This document shows, piece by piece, positions 27,654-36,127 of a stretch of 64,000 nucleotides of DNA (position 1 is the first letter of the stretch; each line of letters opens with the position of its first letter). Under the pieces are notes generated by a model, which saw nothing but the letters and a program-made list of their open reading frames with translations, made no database searches and was not told where the DNA came from. This stretch comes from Terrabacter sp. MAHUQ-38 (GTDB lineage Bacteria > Actinomycetota > Actinomycetes > Actinomycetales > Dermatophilaceae). The stretch spans positions 806,001 to 870,000 of the forward strand of contig NZ_JACVCU010000002.1 of the NCBI RefSeq assembly GCF_014518425.1. Reading direction: 5' to 3'. A program made the position numbers and the translations under genes.

Positions 27654-29486
27654 ATGACCCAGCCCCCTGAGACTCCCGCCGACGCGGGGGTCGCCACGGA
27701 CGCGCCCGAGCCCACCGTCGACGAGACCGTCAACGAGACGGGAGCCGAGATCCCTGCCGACGTGCTCGACGTGCCGGAGGACGCCGACGAGAGCGCGGCG
27801 GACCTGCCGCCGGAGCCTCCTGCCGAGCCCGTCGTCCCCGCCCCGACCTTCGCCGACTTCGACGTCCACCCCGACATCGTGGCCGCCCTGGCCGACGCCG
27901 GGATCGTCACCCCGTTCCCCATCCAGGCGATGACGCTCCCGGTGGCCCTCGCGGGCCACGACATCATCGGCCAGGCCAAGACCGGAACGGGCAAGACGCT
28001 CGGCTTCGGCGTGCCGATCCTCAACCGCGTCGTCGCCCCCGGTGACGATGCCTTCGAGTCGCTGACCCGCCCCGGCAAGCCCCAGGCGCTCGCCGTCGCC
28101 CCGACCCGCGAGCTCGCCGTCCAGGTATCGGGTGACCTCGAGCGCGCGGGCCGCAGGCGCGGCATCCGCGTGCTGACCGTCTACGGCGGCCGGGCGTACG
28201 AGCCCCAGATCGAGGCCCTCAGGACCGGGGTCGAGGTCGTGGTCGGCACCCCCGGACGCCTCATCGACCTGGCCAAGCAGGGCCACCTCGACCTGTCCCA
28301 GGCCCGCACCGTCGTGCTCGACGAGGCCGACGAGATGCTCGACCTCGGCTTCCTCCCCGACGTCGAGACCCTCATGTCGCTGACCCCCGCCTCGCGTCAG
28401 ACGATGCTCTTCTCCGCGACGATGCCCGGCGCGATCGTCGCCCTCGCGCGCCGGTACATGACCCAGCCCACGCACATCCGCGCCATGGGCGACGACACCG
28501 AGAACGCCCACACCGTCAAGGCCGTCGAGCAGTTCGTCTACCGCGCGCACGCGCTCGACAAGGTCGAGATGCTCTCGCGCATGCTGCAGGCCAACGGCCG
28601 CGGGCTGACGATCATCTTCAGCCGCACGAAGCGTACGGCCGCCAAGGTCGCCGACGAGCTCGTGGAGCGTGGCTTCGCGGCTGCGGCGATCCACGGCGAC
28701 CTGGGTCAGGGCGCTCGTGAGCAGGCGTTGCGCGCCTTCCGCAACGGCAAGGTCGACATCCTCGTCGCCACCGATGTCGCGGCCCGCGGCATCGACGTCG
28801 AGAACGTCACGCACGTCATCAACTTCCAGTGCCCCGAGGACGAGAAGACCTACCTGCACCGCATCGGGCGCACGGCCCGCGCCGGCAACACCGGTGTCGC
28901 GGTGACCTTCGTCGACTGGGACGACCTGCACCGCTGGGCCCTCATCAACAAGACGCTCGACCTCGGCATCCCCGACCCGCAGGAGACGTACTCGAGCTCG
29001 GACCACCTCTTCTCCGACCTCGACATCCCGACCGACGCCAAGGGTCACCTGCGCAGGTCGCAGCAGAAGCTCGCGGGCCTCGAGGCCGAGGAGATCGAGG
29101 ACCTCGGCGAGACGGGCAAGCGCCACGGGCGAGGTGCCGGGCGCGGCGCTGCCGGCCGCGGCGGCCAGCGAGACGCAGGCCACCGCGACGCCGGCCATCG
29201 CGACGGTGGCCGCTCGCGCTCGGGTGAGCGCGACACCGCTGAGGGGGACGCGTCCCCCGAGTCCGGCGAGAGAGGTCCACGCCGCAGCCGCAACCGTAGG
29301 CGTACCCGCGGCGCGGGCGCCGCCGCTGCCGGTGCTGCAGGCGAGAACGCTCCAGGAGACGAGTCGTCGGCCCCGGCCGGTGCGGGCTCGGACGACGCCG
29401 AGGGCCAGTCCCGTCCGCGAAGGCGTCGCCGTCGTGGCGGCGCCGGCCGCGGCGAGGCCGCAGCGGCGACGAGCTCGGCGGAATGA
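27654..29486 (+). CDS. rhlE: DEAD-box ATP-dependent RNA helicase
   Basis: A 610-residue helicase. After a 60-residue acidic N-terminus come the Q motif (FADFDVHPDIV, FPIQAMTLP), Walker A AKTGTGKT, APTRELAVQ, TPGRLIDL, VLDEADEMLDLGF, FSATMP, and the second domain with TDVAARGIDVENV and HRIGRTARAGNTG. The last 130 residues are Arg/Gly/Ser-rich with HRDAGHRDGG repeats and a final RRRRRRGG stretch, an RNA-binding tail. ATG 27654 is chosen; ATG 27648 is two codons upstream. A leader of about 240 bases precedes it, common for DEAD-box genes with cold or self regulation. Position matches Rv3211. Confidence 0.92.
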   Translation: MTQPPETPADAGVATDAPEPTVDETVNETGAEIPADVLDVPEDADESAADLPPEPPAEPVVPAPTFADFDVHPDIVAALADAGIVTPFPIQAMTLPVALAGHDIIGQAKTGTGKTLGFGVPILNRVVAPGDDAFESLTRPGKPQALAVAPTRELAVQVSGDLERAGRRRGIRVLTVYGGRAYEPQIEALRTGVEVVVGTPGRLIDLAKQGHLDLSQARTVVLDEADEMLDLGFLPDVETLMSLTPASRQTMLFSATMPGAIVALARRYMTQPTHIRAMGDDTENAHTVKAVEQFVYRAHALDKVEMLSRMLQANGRGLTIIFSRTKRTAAKVADELVERGFAAAAIHGDLGQGAREQALRAFRNGKVDILVATDVAARGIDVENVTHVINFQCPEDEKTYLHRIGRTARAGNTGVAVTFVDWDDLHRWALINKTLDLGIPDPQETYSSSDHLFSDLDIPTDAKGHLRRSQQKLAGLEAEEIEDLGETGKRHGRGAGRGAAGRGGQRDAGHRDAGHRDGGRSRSGERDTAEGDASPESGERGPRRSRNRRRTRGAGAAAAGAAGENAPGDESSAPAGAGSDDAEGQSRPRRRRRRGGAGRGEAAAATSSAE

Positions 29487-29580
29487 CCTCGGCTCGGCGC
29501 TGAGCCGGAAACCGTGACGGGCCCGGGTCGGGCCGCGCACCCTCCGAGGTGGCGGACCGGGCCGGGCCCTCGCACGTCAC

Positions 29581-29620
29581 GGACCGGCACGGACCGGCAC
29601 GGACCGGCACGGACCGACAC
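29581..29620. repeat. 10-bp tandem repeat upstream of the split-barrel gene
   Basis: Three copies of GGACCGGCAC and one GGACCGACAC in a row, then CGTCCGGTCC, which can pair with any copy. It sits between the DEAD-box stop and the next promoter and follows an imperfect long inverted repeat (29513-29525 with 29562-29580), perhaps a terminator. Confidence 0.85.
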
Positions 29621-29713
29621 CGTCCGGTCCACGGTGCGGTCGGTGGCAGGGCGAGAGGGCGCGACGCTCCTACGCTGACGGGACGCATACCGAGGAACAG
29701 CGGGAGGCTCCAG

Positions 29714-30253
29714 ATGAAGCTCCACGACGGCATCGACGGGCGACTGCGCGCCTTCATCGAGGCGCAGCACCTCTTCTTCGTCGCGACGGCGCCGCTGTCC
29801 GTCGACGGACACGTCAACGTCTCGCCCAAGGGCCTCGACACGTTCCGCGTCCTTGGTGAGCACGAGGTCGCCTACCTCGACCTCACGGGCAGCGGGGCGG
29901 AGACGGTCGCGCACCTGCGCGAGAACGGTCGGGTCACGATCATGTTCTGTGCGTTCGAGGGCCCGCCCAACATCGTGCGGCTGCACGGCAATGGCCGCTA
30001 CGTGGCCCTCGGAGAGGCCGAGTTCGACTCGTACCGAACGCTCTTCGCCGACCACCCCGGGGTGCGTGGCGTCGTCGTCGTCGACGTGCACCGGGTCTCC
30101 GACTCCTGCGGGTACGCCGTCCCGCTGATGAGCCACGACGGGGAGCGCGACCTGCTGACCCGCTGGTCCGAGAACCGCGGCGACGACGGCCTGGCGGTCT
30201 ACCGCGCGACCAAGAACGCGGCATCCATCGACGGGCTCCCCGCCCTCGACTGA
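29714..30253 (+). CDS. Pyridoxamine 5'-phosphate oxidase family (FMN split-barrel) protein
   Basis: A 179-residue split-barrel flavoprotein. Residues HLFFVATAPLSVDGHVNVSPKGLDTFRV and the later TIMFCAFEGPPNIVRLHGNGR are typical of PPOX-class proteins; the SPKG and RLHG elements contact flavin phosphate. The C-terminal CGYAVPLM segment is characteristic of one actinobacterial subgroup of unknown substrate. GGGAGG precedes ATG 29714 and a -10-like TACGCT is at 29671-29676. The gene is convergent with the ParA gene across a nested hairpin. Confidence 0.88.
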   Translation: MKLHDGIDGRLRAFIEAQHLFFVATAPLSVDGHVNVSPKGLDTFRVLGEHEVAYLDLTGSGAETVAHLRENGRVTIMFCAFEGPPNIVRLHGNGRYVALGEAEFDSYRTLFADHPGVRGVVVVDVHRVSDSCGYAVPLMSHDGERDLLTRWSENRGDDGLAVYRATKNAASIDGLPALD

Positions 30254-30266
30254 GGCCCACGCTCCC

Positions 30267-30337
30267 GCAACACACCGAGAAACACACAACACCCCGGGTC
30301 CGGGACCCGGGGTGTCGGCGACTGCTCGGTGTGTTGC
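30267..30337. terminator. Nested double inverted repeat between convergent genes
   Basis: An inner perfect 11-bp hairpin (30289-30299 and 30305-30315, loop CCGGG) lies inside an outer perfect 13-bp pair GCAACACACCGAG / CTCGGTGTGTTGC (30267-30279 and 30325-30337). Both transcripts would meet it, so it is likely a bidirectional terminator, though the two-level symmetry is unusual. Confidence 0.7.
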
Positions 30338-30385
30338 GCAGGAGCGCGCGAAGGCGTCAGACGGAGGCCGAGACGACGACGGCGG

Positions 30386-31198
30386 TCACAACCGCGCGAG
30401 CAGCGAGGTGGCGACGTCTCGGTAGGCCTGCGCGCCTTTCGACGTGCGAGCGGTGGCCAGGATCGAGCGCCCGACCGCCGGGGCCTCGGCGAAACGCACG
30501 GTCTTGGGGATCGGTGGTTCGAGCACGGGCAGGTCGTAGCGCTCGCCCACGTCGGCCAGGACCTCGCGCGCGTGGTTGCTCCGACCGTCGAAGAGCGTCG
30601 GCAGGATGCCCCAGACCTCGAGGTCCCGGTTGAGGATCTTCTGCACGTCGGCAACGGTGTCGAGCAGCTGTCCGACACCGCGGTGGCTCAGCATCTCGCA
30701 GGGCATCGGGATGATGACCCCGTCGGCTGCCGTGAGCGCGTTGAGGGTCAGCACGCCGAGGCTCGGCGAGCAGTCGAGCAGGACGACGTCGTATGCCGTG
30801 TCGACCCCTTCGAGGGCGGAGCGCAGGACGTATTCGCGCCCCGGTCGTGGCAGGAGCATGGCCTCGGCACCGGCGAGGTCGATGGCGGACGGGACGAGGT
30901 CGACGCCCTCGTCGCAGGTCAGGACGACCTCGTCGACGGAGGCGGCGCCGGTCAGGACCTCATGGACGGAGCGCTCGACGGTGTCGGGATCGACGCCGAG
31001 CGAGAACGTGAGGCACGCCTGGGGGTCGAGGTCGACGAGCAGGACCTTCTGGCCGTGCTCGGCGAGGGCGGCGCCGAGACTCGCGACCGAGGTCGTCTTG
31101 GCGACGCCGCCCTTCTGGTTGGCGAGGGCGATCGTCGTCGGTGCGCGACCGTCTGGGCTGGGCGCGTCCGGCGCGCTCTTTCGGGGGCGTGGCACCAT
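30386..31198 (-). CDS. ParA/Soj-family ATPase
   Basis: A 270-residue P-loop ATPase with the deviant Walker A KGGVAKTT near residues 24-31, LLVDLDPQACLT, and the VLLDCSPSLGVLTLNAL switch region. Such proteins move DNA or protein cargo; no ParB gene adjoins it, so it is an orphan of the Rv3213c type rather than a chromosome-partition pair. ATG 31198 is used. The Ser/Pro-rich 20-residue N-terminal extension is likely disordered. The FkbM gene upstream ends 13 bases away, so the two are probably one transcript. Confidence 0.9.
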   Translation of the reverse strand: MVPRPRKSAPDAPSPDGRAPTTIALANQKGGVAKTTSVASLGAALAEHGQKVLLVDLDPQACLTFSLGVDPDTVERSVHEVLTGAASVDEVVLTCDEGVDLVPSAIDLAGAEAMLLPRPGREYVLRSALEGVDTAYDVVLLDCSPSLGVLTLNALTAADGVIIPMPCEMLSHRGVGQLLDTVADVQKILNRDLEVWGILPTLFDGRSNHAREVLADVGERYDLPVLEPPIPKTVRFAEAPAVGRSILATARTSKGAQAYRDVATSLLARL

Positions 31199-31211
31199 GC
31201 GCCTCAGTCTG

Positions 31212-32087
31212 TCAGGCACTCGTGACGGGCACGAACAGGACGTCTGTGGTCCGCGTGAGCGCACGGACCTCCAGGGGTGCCCCTGCGAGGTCACGGGTCT
31301 CGTAGCCGAGGTCGGTGAGCTGGTCGAAGACGACGAGCTGCTCGCTCCACGCCGGATGGGTCACGCCCCAGCCGATCTCGCAGAGGATCAGTGGACGACG
31401 GGGCCACGTGCGAAGCGAGGGCAGCAGACCACGCAGGACGCGGTACTCCGCCCCTTCGACGTCGATCTTCACGAGGTCCGGCACTCCGGCCAGGCCCAGG
31501 TCGCAGTAGCGCACGACGTCGATCTCGAGGGCGGCCATGGTGGCCGGGTGGGCCTTCTCGCCGACGAGGGTGTTCCATCCGAGGTTGCCGTCGCCGGCGA
31601 CGAAGATCCGTGCCGTGCCGGTCTCGTCGCCGAGGGCCACCCGGTGCACCACGGCCGTGCACGGCAGGGTCCGGGCCGTCTGCATGCAGAGGTCGGCCAG
31701 GTTGGGGACCGGCTCGAAGAGGTGGACGGTGCCCCGGAACCCCGCACGCTCGGTGAGCACCACCGTGAAGAAACCGATGTTCGCCCCCACGTCGAGCACC
31801 AGGCCGTCGCGGGGCACGTACCGGGCGACGGCGTCGACGAGCGCCTCGTAGGTCGGACGCCTCCTCTCGAACCACGCTCGGGCCGTCGTCAGATCGACCG
31901 TGACGGGCGAGGCTTTCGCACCGGACGAGGGCGTTGAGGGCGAGCCGGTGGGCGGGGCAGCCCCGCCACCGCCGCGACGCCGGTTCACCCGGCGGCGCCA
32001 CGACCTCAGCCCCGCGCGCAGCACGCCGCGCAGCCCTCGTCGCGCGTACACGTCTCGGATGGCCGCCAGGATGGGCACCCAGTCCAC
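31212..32087 (-). CDS. FkbM-family methyltransferase
   Basis: A 291-residue protein. Residues 92-250 are a Rossmann methyltransferase: LVLDVGANIGFFTVVL near 97 (SAM site), LFEPVPNLADL, VALGDETGTARIF, and DLVKIDVEGAEYRVLRGL, the FkbM signature. The N-terminal 60 residues are basic then low in complexity (RRRVNRRRGGGG). FkbM enzymes methylate hydroxyls of sugars, polyketides or lipids; the substrate is not evident. It lies just upstream of the ParA gene. Confidence 0.9.
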   Translation of the reverse strand: MDWVPILAAIRDVYARRGLRGVLRAGLRSWRRRVNRRRGGGGAAPPTGSPSTPSSGAKASPVTVDLTTARAWFERRRPTYEALVDAVARYVPRDGLVLDVGANIGFFTVVLTERAGFRGTVHLFEPVPNLADLCMQTARTLPCTAVVHRVALGDETGTARIFVAGDGNLGWNTLVGEKAHPATMAALEIDVVRYCDLGLAGVPDLVKIDVEGAEYRVLRGLLPSLRTWPRRPLILCEIGWGVTHPAWSEQLVVFDQLTDLGYETRDLAGAPLEVRALTRTTDVLFVPVTSA

Positions 32088-32160
32088 GGTAGTGGCGGGC
32101 GGTGCGAGGCGTGGCGCCTTCCGAGTGAGTTCCGAGGTGCCCGGGTGCGTTCCGAGCCGC

Positions 32161-32829
32161 TCAGAAGGCCGAGATCGACCCGCCGGACCGTTCGGAGCGA
32201 GTCAGCGCGGACACGACCGCGCCCTGTCCGTGGCGCCGGACCGCGAGACGGGTGAGGAGGCGCAGGACGGGCTGCAGCACGTAGTCGGGCAGGGGCGGCG
32301 ACTCGAAGCCGACGCTCGCCGCGACGTCCTCGCCGTGCACGACGACCTCCATCATCCGTCCGGTGAGGAAGTCGTCGCGTCGCAGCGCCCACCCGGCCCA
32401 CGGGATGAGCACCGCACGGTCGGCGGGCTGCGCCGCGAGCAGCTCGGGCAGCACCTCACGCGCCTCCAGCACGCCGGCGAGCACCTCGTCACGGCCGAGC
32501 GCCGCCTGCTGGTCACCCCCGGCCCGGATCGACACGTTGACCTCGTCCTCGAGGGCGGCCGAGACCCAGGCGGACCGGGCGTAGTGCTCGTCGAGCGGGA
32601 TCGAGTCGGTCGCCGGCTCTGCCCGGAGCAGCCTGACCGCGGTGGATGGCTGGCTCGCCAGGTGCGCGACGAGCCCGCCGACGTCCCACTCGGGCAGGGC
32701 GCTTGGCTGGTCCCACGTGGCCGCGACGTCGTCGCGGGAGACGATCGCGACGACGTGGTCGGTCGCGGCGAGGAACGCGGCTCGGAGGTCCTGGCCGGGG
32801 GCACTCGTGCTCGGGTCGAGGTCAGGCAT
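32161..32829 (-). CDS. Mycothiol-dependent maleylpyruvate isomerase-type (MDMPI/TIGR03083) protein
   Basis: A 222-residue DinB-like helical bundle. LPEWDVGGLVAHLASQPS near residues 45-62 carries the first metal His, and EVVVHGEDVAAS near 170 carries the Glu-x3-His pair, the ligand set of the family. Such proteins use mycothiol or a related thiol for S-transfer. The ATG at 32829 overlaps the nuclease stop by eight bases, so the two are coupled. Substrate unknown. Confidence 0.82.
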   Translation of the reverse strand: MPDLDPSTSAPGQDLRAAFLAATDHVVAIVSRDDVAATWDQPSALPEWDVGGLVAHLASQPSTAVRLLRAEPATDSIPLDEHYARSAWVSAALEDEVNVSIRAGGDQQAALGRDEVLAGVLEAREVLPELLAAQPADRAVLIPWAGWALRRDDFLTGRMMEVVVHGEDVAASVGFESPPLPDYVLQPVLRLLTRLAVRRHGQGAVVSALTRSERSGGSISAF

Positions 32830-33730
32830 CGTCACGCTCCGGTGGGGTGGCGTCCGGGGTGGCTCCTGGGGTGTCGTCGTAGCCGGCGGGTTCGAGTCCG
32901 GCCCAGTCGGACTTCTCGGGTCCCATCCGCTGGCCCTCGGGACAGTGGGCGCGGAAGTCGCACCACGAGCAGATCGCGGAGGTGCGGGGCCCGAAACGCG
33001 TCGACTCGATCCCCACCTCCTTGAAGTCGGCGTCGGCGCGGCGCAGGTCGGACGCGATCGACTCGGCCTCGGCGACCTTGCGGGCCAAGGAGTCGTCGCT
33101 GTGCTCGTGCACGGCGACGGTGCCGCTGGGCACGTGGTGGAGCTCGACCCGGTGGCACGGCCGCCGGAACATCCGCGAGGACGCGACGGCATACAGCGCG
33201 AGAGGCAGCGAGGTGCGCGCGTCGTCGTCGGTGGGCACCTGCCGCCCCGTCTTGTAGTCGACGACGACGAGCTCCCCGTCGCGGTCGTCGAGGCGGTCGA
33301 CCCGCCCGGTGACGGCGATCTCGTCGGTCTTGAGCGAGACGCTGCGCTCGACGCCGACGGGCTGGCGCTCCCGGTCGCTGCGGCGGAGGTACTCGGTGAC
33401 GGCGTCGCGCACCCGCAGGCGCCAGGCCGCGGACTGCTCGGGGTCGCGGAAGCCGACGTCGATCCACGACGTGCGCACCAGCTCGGCGACCCCGGCCGGC
33501 GTGCGCTGCGACGCCGGGAGGTCCCAGAAGTCGCGCAGGACGTTGTGGGTCGCGATGCCGACCGAGGTGTGGGCCCGTTGCGCACGAGCCTGCGGACGCG
33601 GCCGGTCGAGGTACTGCATGCGGTAGCGACGCGGGCAGTCGAGCCAGGCGAGCAGGCGGGACGGGGAGCCCGAGTAGAGCGGCGTGGGCATGCCGGCGAA
33701 GGTCGTCTGCTCGGCCCGCGCGTTCGTCAC
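32822..33730 (-). CDS. RecB/Cas4-like PD-(D/E)xK nuclease with iron-sulfur cysteines
   Basis: A 302-residue stand-alone nuclease. It has a Cys in LDCPRRYRMQYL near residue 33, GRVDRLDD and VVVDYKTGRQ near 143-160 (motifs II and III of the fold), QYLPLALY-like RTSLPLALYAV, and a C-terminal CSWCDFRAHC near 262-271; the four Cys match the AddB/Cas4 iron-sulfur staple. No cas gene or helicase is adjacent, so it is not a CRISPR adaptation gene here. The frame ends overlapping the MDMPI gene. Housekeeping homologues occur widely in actinobacteria; role in DNA repair is inferred. Confidence 0.88.
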   Translation of the reverse strand: MTNARAEQTTFAGMPTPLYSGSPSRLLAWLDCPRRYRMQYLDRPRPQARAQRAHTSVGIATHNVLRDFWDLPASQRTPAGVAELVRTSWIDVGFRDPEQSAAWRLRVRDAVTEYLRRSDRERQPVGVERSVSLKTDEIAVTGRVDRLDDRDGELVVVDYKTGRQVPTDDDARTSLPLALYAVASSRMFRRPCHRVELHHVPSGTVAVHEHSDDSLARKVAEAESIASDLRRADADFKEVGIESTRFGPRTSAICSWCDFRAHCPEGQRMGPEKSDWAGLEPAGYDDTPGATPDATPPERDDA

Positions 33731-33833
33731 GCGGCCACCCTACGTCGAGCCGGCGACAGGCCGGCGGACCCTGCACAGGCGCCCGCGGCCCGCCGCCGCC
33801 CCTCCCTCAGCGACCTCGTCCTCGTCGGCTGGG

Positions 33834-34448
33834 TCAGCCCTGACCCGAGACGAATGCCCGCACCGAGTCGGCCACCATCTGCACGGCGATGGCCGAGAGC
33901 AGCAGACCGGCGATGCGGGTCAGCAGCATCGTGCCGCTCTCGCGCAGCAGCGCGCGCACCTGCCCCGCGAAGCGCAGGACCAGGTAGACGACGAGCATTG
34001 CGGCCACGAGCGCGGCTGCGACGGCGACGTACTCGCCTGCCGCGTCGGACCGCTGCACGGCGAGCATCGTCGCGACGATGGCGCCGGGTCCGGCCAGCAA
34101 CGGCGTGCCGAGCGGCACGAGGGCGACGTTGACGCCGGCATCCGCGAGCGAGTCGGACTCCTTGCCGGTCAGCAGCTCGAGCGCGACGAGCAGCAGGAGC
34201 AGCCCGCCGGCGCCCTGGAGGGCGGCGATGGAGATGTGCAGGTAGTCGAGGATGCTCCGGCCGAAGAGCGCGAACATCGCGATGACGAACACGGCGACGA
34301 GTGAGGCGCGCCGGGCCGCCACGTTGCGCTGCGTCTTCGTCAACGACCCCGTCAGCGCGAGGAAGATCGGTACGGCACCCGGCGGGTCGAGGATCACCAC
34401 CAGCGTGATGAACGTGCTGACGAAGATCGTCATGTCGAACAAGCTCAC
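33834..34448 (-). CDS. MarC-family integral membrane protein
   Basis: A 204-residue protein with six hydrophobic segments. The family signature VVILDPPGAVPIFLALT lies in the first helix and PLGTPLLAGPGAIVATML in the fourth. MarC proteins are inner-membrane proteins of unclear transport role. The GTG start overlaps the PHP gene stop (GTGA), so the genes are coupled. No link to antibiotic resistance follows from the name. Confidence 0.92.
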   Translation of the reverse strand: MSLFDMTIFVSTFITLVVILDPPGAVPIFLALTGSLTKTQRNVAARRASLVAVFVIAMFALFGRSILDYLHISIAALQGAGGLLLLLVALELLTGKESDSLADAGVNVALVPLGTPLLAGPGAIVATMLAVQRSDAAGEYVAVAAALVAAMLVVYLVLRFAGQVRALLRESGTMLLTRIAGLLLSAIAVQMVADSVRAFVSGQG

Positions 34449-35335
34449 GGCGTCAGCACCTCCGTGACCCCGCTGGACGCGGCCACGACCGCGTCGAGGA
34501 CCTCCGGACGGGTTGTGTTCTCCGCGAGGCGGTTTCGCTTGCCCTTGCCGTGGTAGTCGCTCGATCCCGTGAGCAGCAGGCCGAGGCGGTCGGCGAGCGC
34601 GGTGGCGCGGGCGACCTCGGCCGGCCCGTGGTCACGGTGGTATGCCTCGAGCCCCACGAGCCCCGCCTCGTGCATCTGCTCGACGAGGGCGTCGTCGAGC
34701 CCACCCGACCGCGTCCGCGTGAAGGGGTGGGCGATGACGGGGACGCCGCCCGCGGCTCGGACGAGCTCGACGGCGCGGACCGGGTCGGGCGCGTAGTGGC
34801 CGACGTAGTACCGGGAGTCGTCGCCGAGCCACTCGCGGAAGGCCTCGTCGCGGTGTCGGATGGTGCCGTTCGCGATGAGCGCGTCGGCGATGTGCGGCCG
34901 CCCGGGAGTCGCGCCGGGTGCGACCTGCGCGAGCACCTCCTCGTAGCTCAGCGGTATGCCGTCCGCCGCCATGAGCGCGACCATCCGCGCCAGGCGCGTG
35001 GACCGGGAGCTGCGGGCCCTGGCGAGCTCGGCCGTCAGTGGCGGATCGTCGTGATCGGTGAGGTATCCGAGCAGGTGGATCGAGGAGTGCCGCCAGGCGC
35101 AGGAGATCTCGATGCCGCGCACCAGCGCGACGCCGTGGTGCGCGGCGGCGTCGGCCGCCTCGTCCCAGCCGGCGACGGTGTCGTGGTCGGTGATGGCGAG
35201 CACCTCGACACCGGCGGCGGCCGCGGCGGCAACGAGCTCCGCCGGCGTCTCGGTGCCGTCGCTGGCCGATGAGTGCGTGTGCAGGTCGATGACCGGTCCC
35301 GCGCCGGCGTCGGTCGGCCTCCCCGTCGGTGTCAC
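34445..35335 (-). CDS. PHP-domain phosphoesterase
   Basis: A 296-residue metal-dependent phosphatase. Metal ligands are in IDLHTHSSASDGT near residue 18, ITDHDTVAGWDEA near 50, the later HPFTRT and SSDYHGKGK near 265. This is the TrpH/YciV-like group, known to act on 3',5'-nucleotide bisphosphates or to trim short RNA 5' ends. GTG 35335 is used because it lies next to the upstream region; the domain itself starts 15 codons later. It is the first gene of a unit with marC. Confidence 0.92.
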   Translation of the reverse strand: MTPTGRPTDAGAGPVIDLHTHSSASDGTETPAELVAAAAAAGVEVLAITDHDTVAGWDEAADAAAHHGVALVRGIEISCAWRHSSIHLLGYLTDHDDPPLTAELARARSSRSTRLARMVALMAADGIPLSYEEVLAQVAPGATPGRPHIADALIANGTIRHRDEAFREWLGDDSRYYVGHYAPDPVRAVELVRAAGGVPVIAHPFTRTRSGGLDDALVEQMHEAGLVGLEAYHRDHGPAEVARATALADRLGLLLTGSSDYHGKGKRNRLAENTTRPEVLDAVVAASSGVTEVLTP

Positions 35336-35429
35336 GCCCCAAGCGTAGGGGCGCGCCACGCCTGCTCCCGCCACCGACGACGCCGTGGGCGGGAGGGCCG
35401 GCACTCGGCGCACCACAGACGCGCTGCGC

Positions 35430-35464
35430 GGTGGATCGCCGGCGTCAGGTGCCGGTGATCCACC
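35430..35464 (-). terminator. 14-bp hairpin after the MaoC gene
   Basis: Arms 35430-35443 and 35451-35464 pair with one G-U, loop GTCAGGT. It lies 25 bases after the MaoC stop on the minus strand. Confidence 0.78.
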
Positions 35465-35488
35465 GCATTGCCGCGACCAGGTGTCGGG

Positions 35489-36031
35489 TCAGGCCTGGGA
35501 GGTCGCGACGGGGCCGGGCCAGTTCCGGTCCGGCACGGGGGTCGGGCGGGCGGGCTGCTCGCCTCCGCGTGCCTCGAGGTAGCTCGTCTTCGGCACCATG
35601 ACCTTGCGCCGGAAGATGCACACGACGGTGCCGTCCTGCTTGTAGCCGATCGTCTCGACGTGCACCACCCCGCGGTCGTCCTTCGAGGTCGACTCCCACT
35701 TGTCGAGCACGGTCGTCTCGCCGTAGATCGTGTCGCCGTGGAAGGTCGGTGCGACGTGTCGCAGCGACTCGATCTCGAGGTTCGCGATGGCCTTGCCCGA
35801 CACGTCCGGCACCGACATGCCGAGCAGCAGCGAGTAGACGTAGTTGCCGACGACGACGTTCTGGCCGAACTGCGTCGTCTCGGTCGCGTAGTTGAGGTCG
35901 AGGTGCAGCGGGTGGTGGTTCATCGTGAGCAGGCAGAAGAGGTGGTCGTCGTACTCGGTGACCGTCTTGCCGGGCCAGTGCTTGTAGACGGCCCCGACCT
36001 CGAACTCCTCGTAGCTACGCCCGAACTGCAT
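35489..36031 (-). CDS. MaoC-family dehydratase (mesaconyl-CoA hydratase-like)
   Basis: A 180-residue single hot-dog domain. The hydratase motif region is YDDHLFCLLTMNHHPLHLDLNYA near residues 27-50 with the Asp/His pair typical of MaoC proteins, followed by VVGNYVYSLLLGMSVPD. Such enzymes hydrate enoyl-CoA or mesaconyl-CoA. ATG 36031 is preceded by GAGGAG. It may cooperate with the CoA-ester lyases at 56-58 kb, but they are 20 kb away, so this is only a possibility. Downstream of thrE on the same strand, separated by the octamer hairpin. Confidence 0.88.
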   Translation of the reverse strand: MQFGRSYEEFEVGAVYKHWPGKTVTEYDDHLFCLLTMNHHPLHLDLNYATETTQFGQNVVVGNYVYSLLLGMSVPDVSGKAIANLEIESLRHVAPTFHGDTIYGETTVLDKWESTSKDDRGVVHVETIGYKQDGTVVCIFRRKVMVPKTSYLEARGGEQPARPTPVPDRNWPGPVATSQA

Positions 36032-36090
36032 TCCCACTCCTCGATCCCAGCAACCCACTGAAGGCCAACGGCTCCCAGCCTGCCCGAGCC

Positions 36091-36120
36091 CACGGCATAC
36101 GAACACAGCCGTATGCCGTG
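36091..36120 (-). terminator. Hairpin built from an inverted pair of CGGCATAC octamers
   Basis: CACGGCATACG (36091-36101) and its exact complement CGTATGCCGTG (36110-36120) flank an eight-base loop. The octamer repeated through the window appears here twice in opposite orientation. It starts eight bases after the thrE stop on the minus strand, the normal place for a terminator. Confidence 0.7.
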
Positions 36121-36127
36121 TGCTTGC

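Noticed and set aside
32822-33730. Cas4 adaptation nuclease
   Set aside because: The fold and cysteines resemble Cas4, but no cas1, cas2 or array is nearby and the gene sits in a housekeeping context.
33834-34448. MarC as an antibiotic-resistance gene
   Set aside because: The family name is historical; nothing in the sequence or context supports a resistance role.
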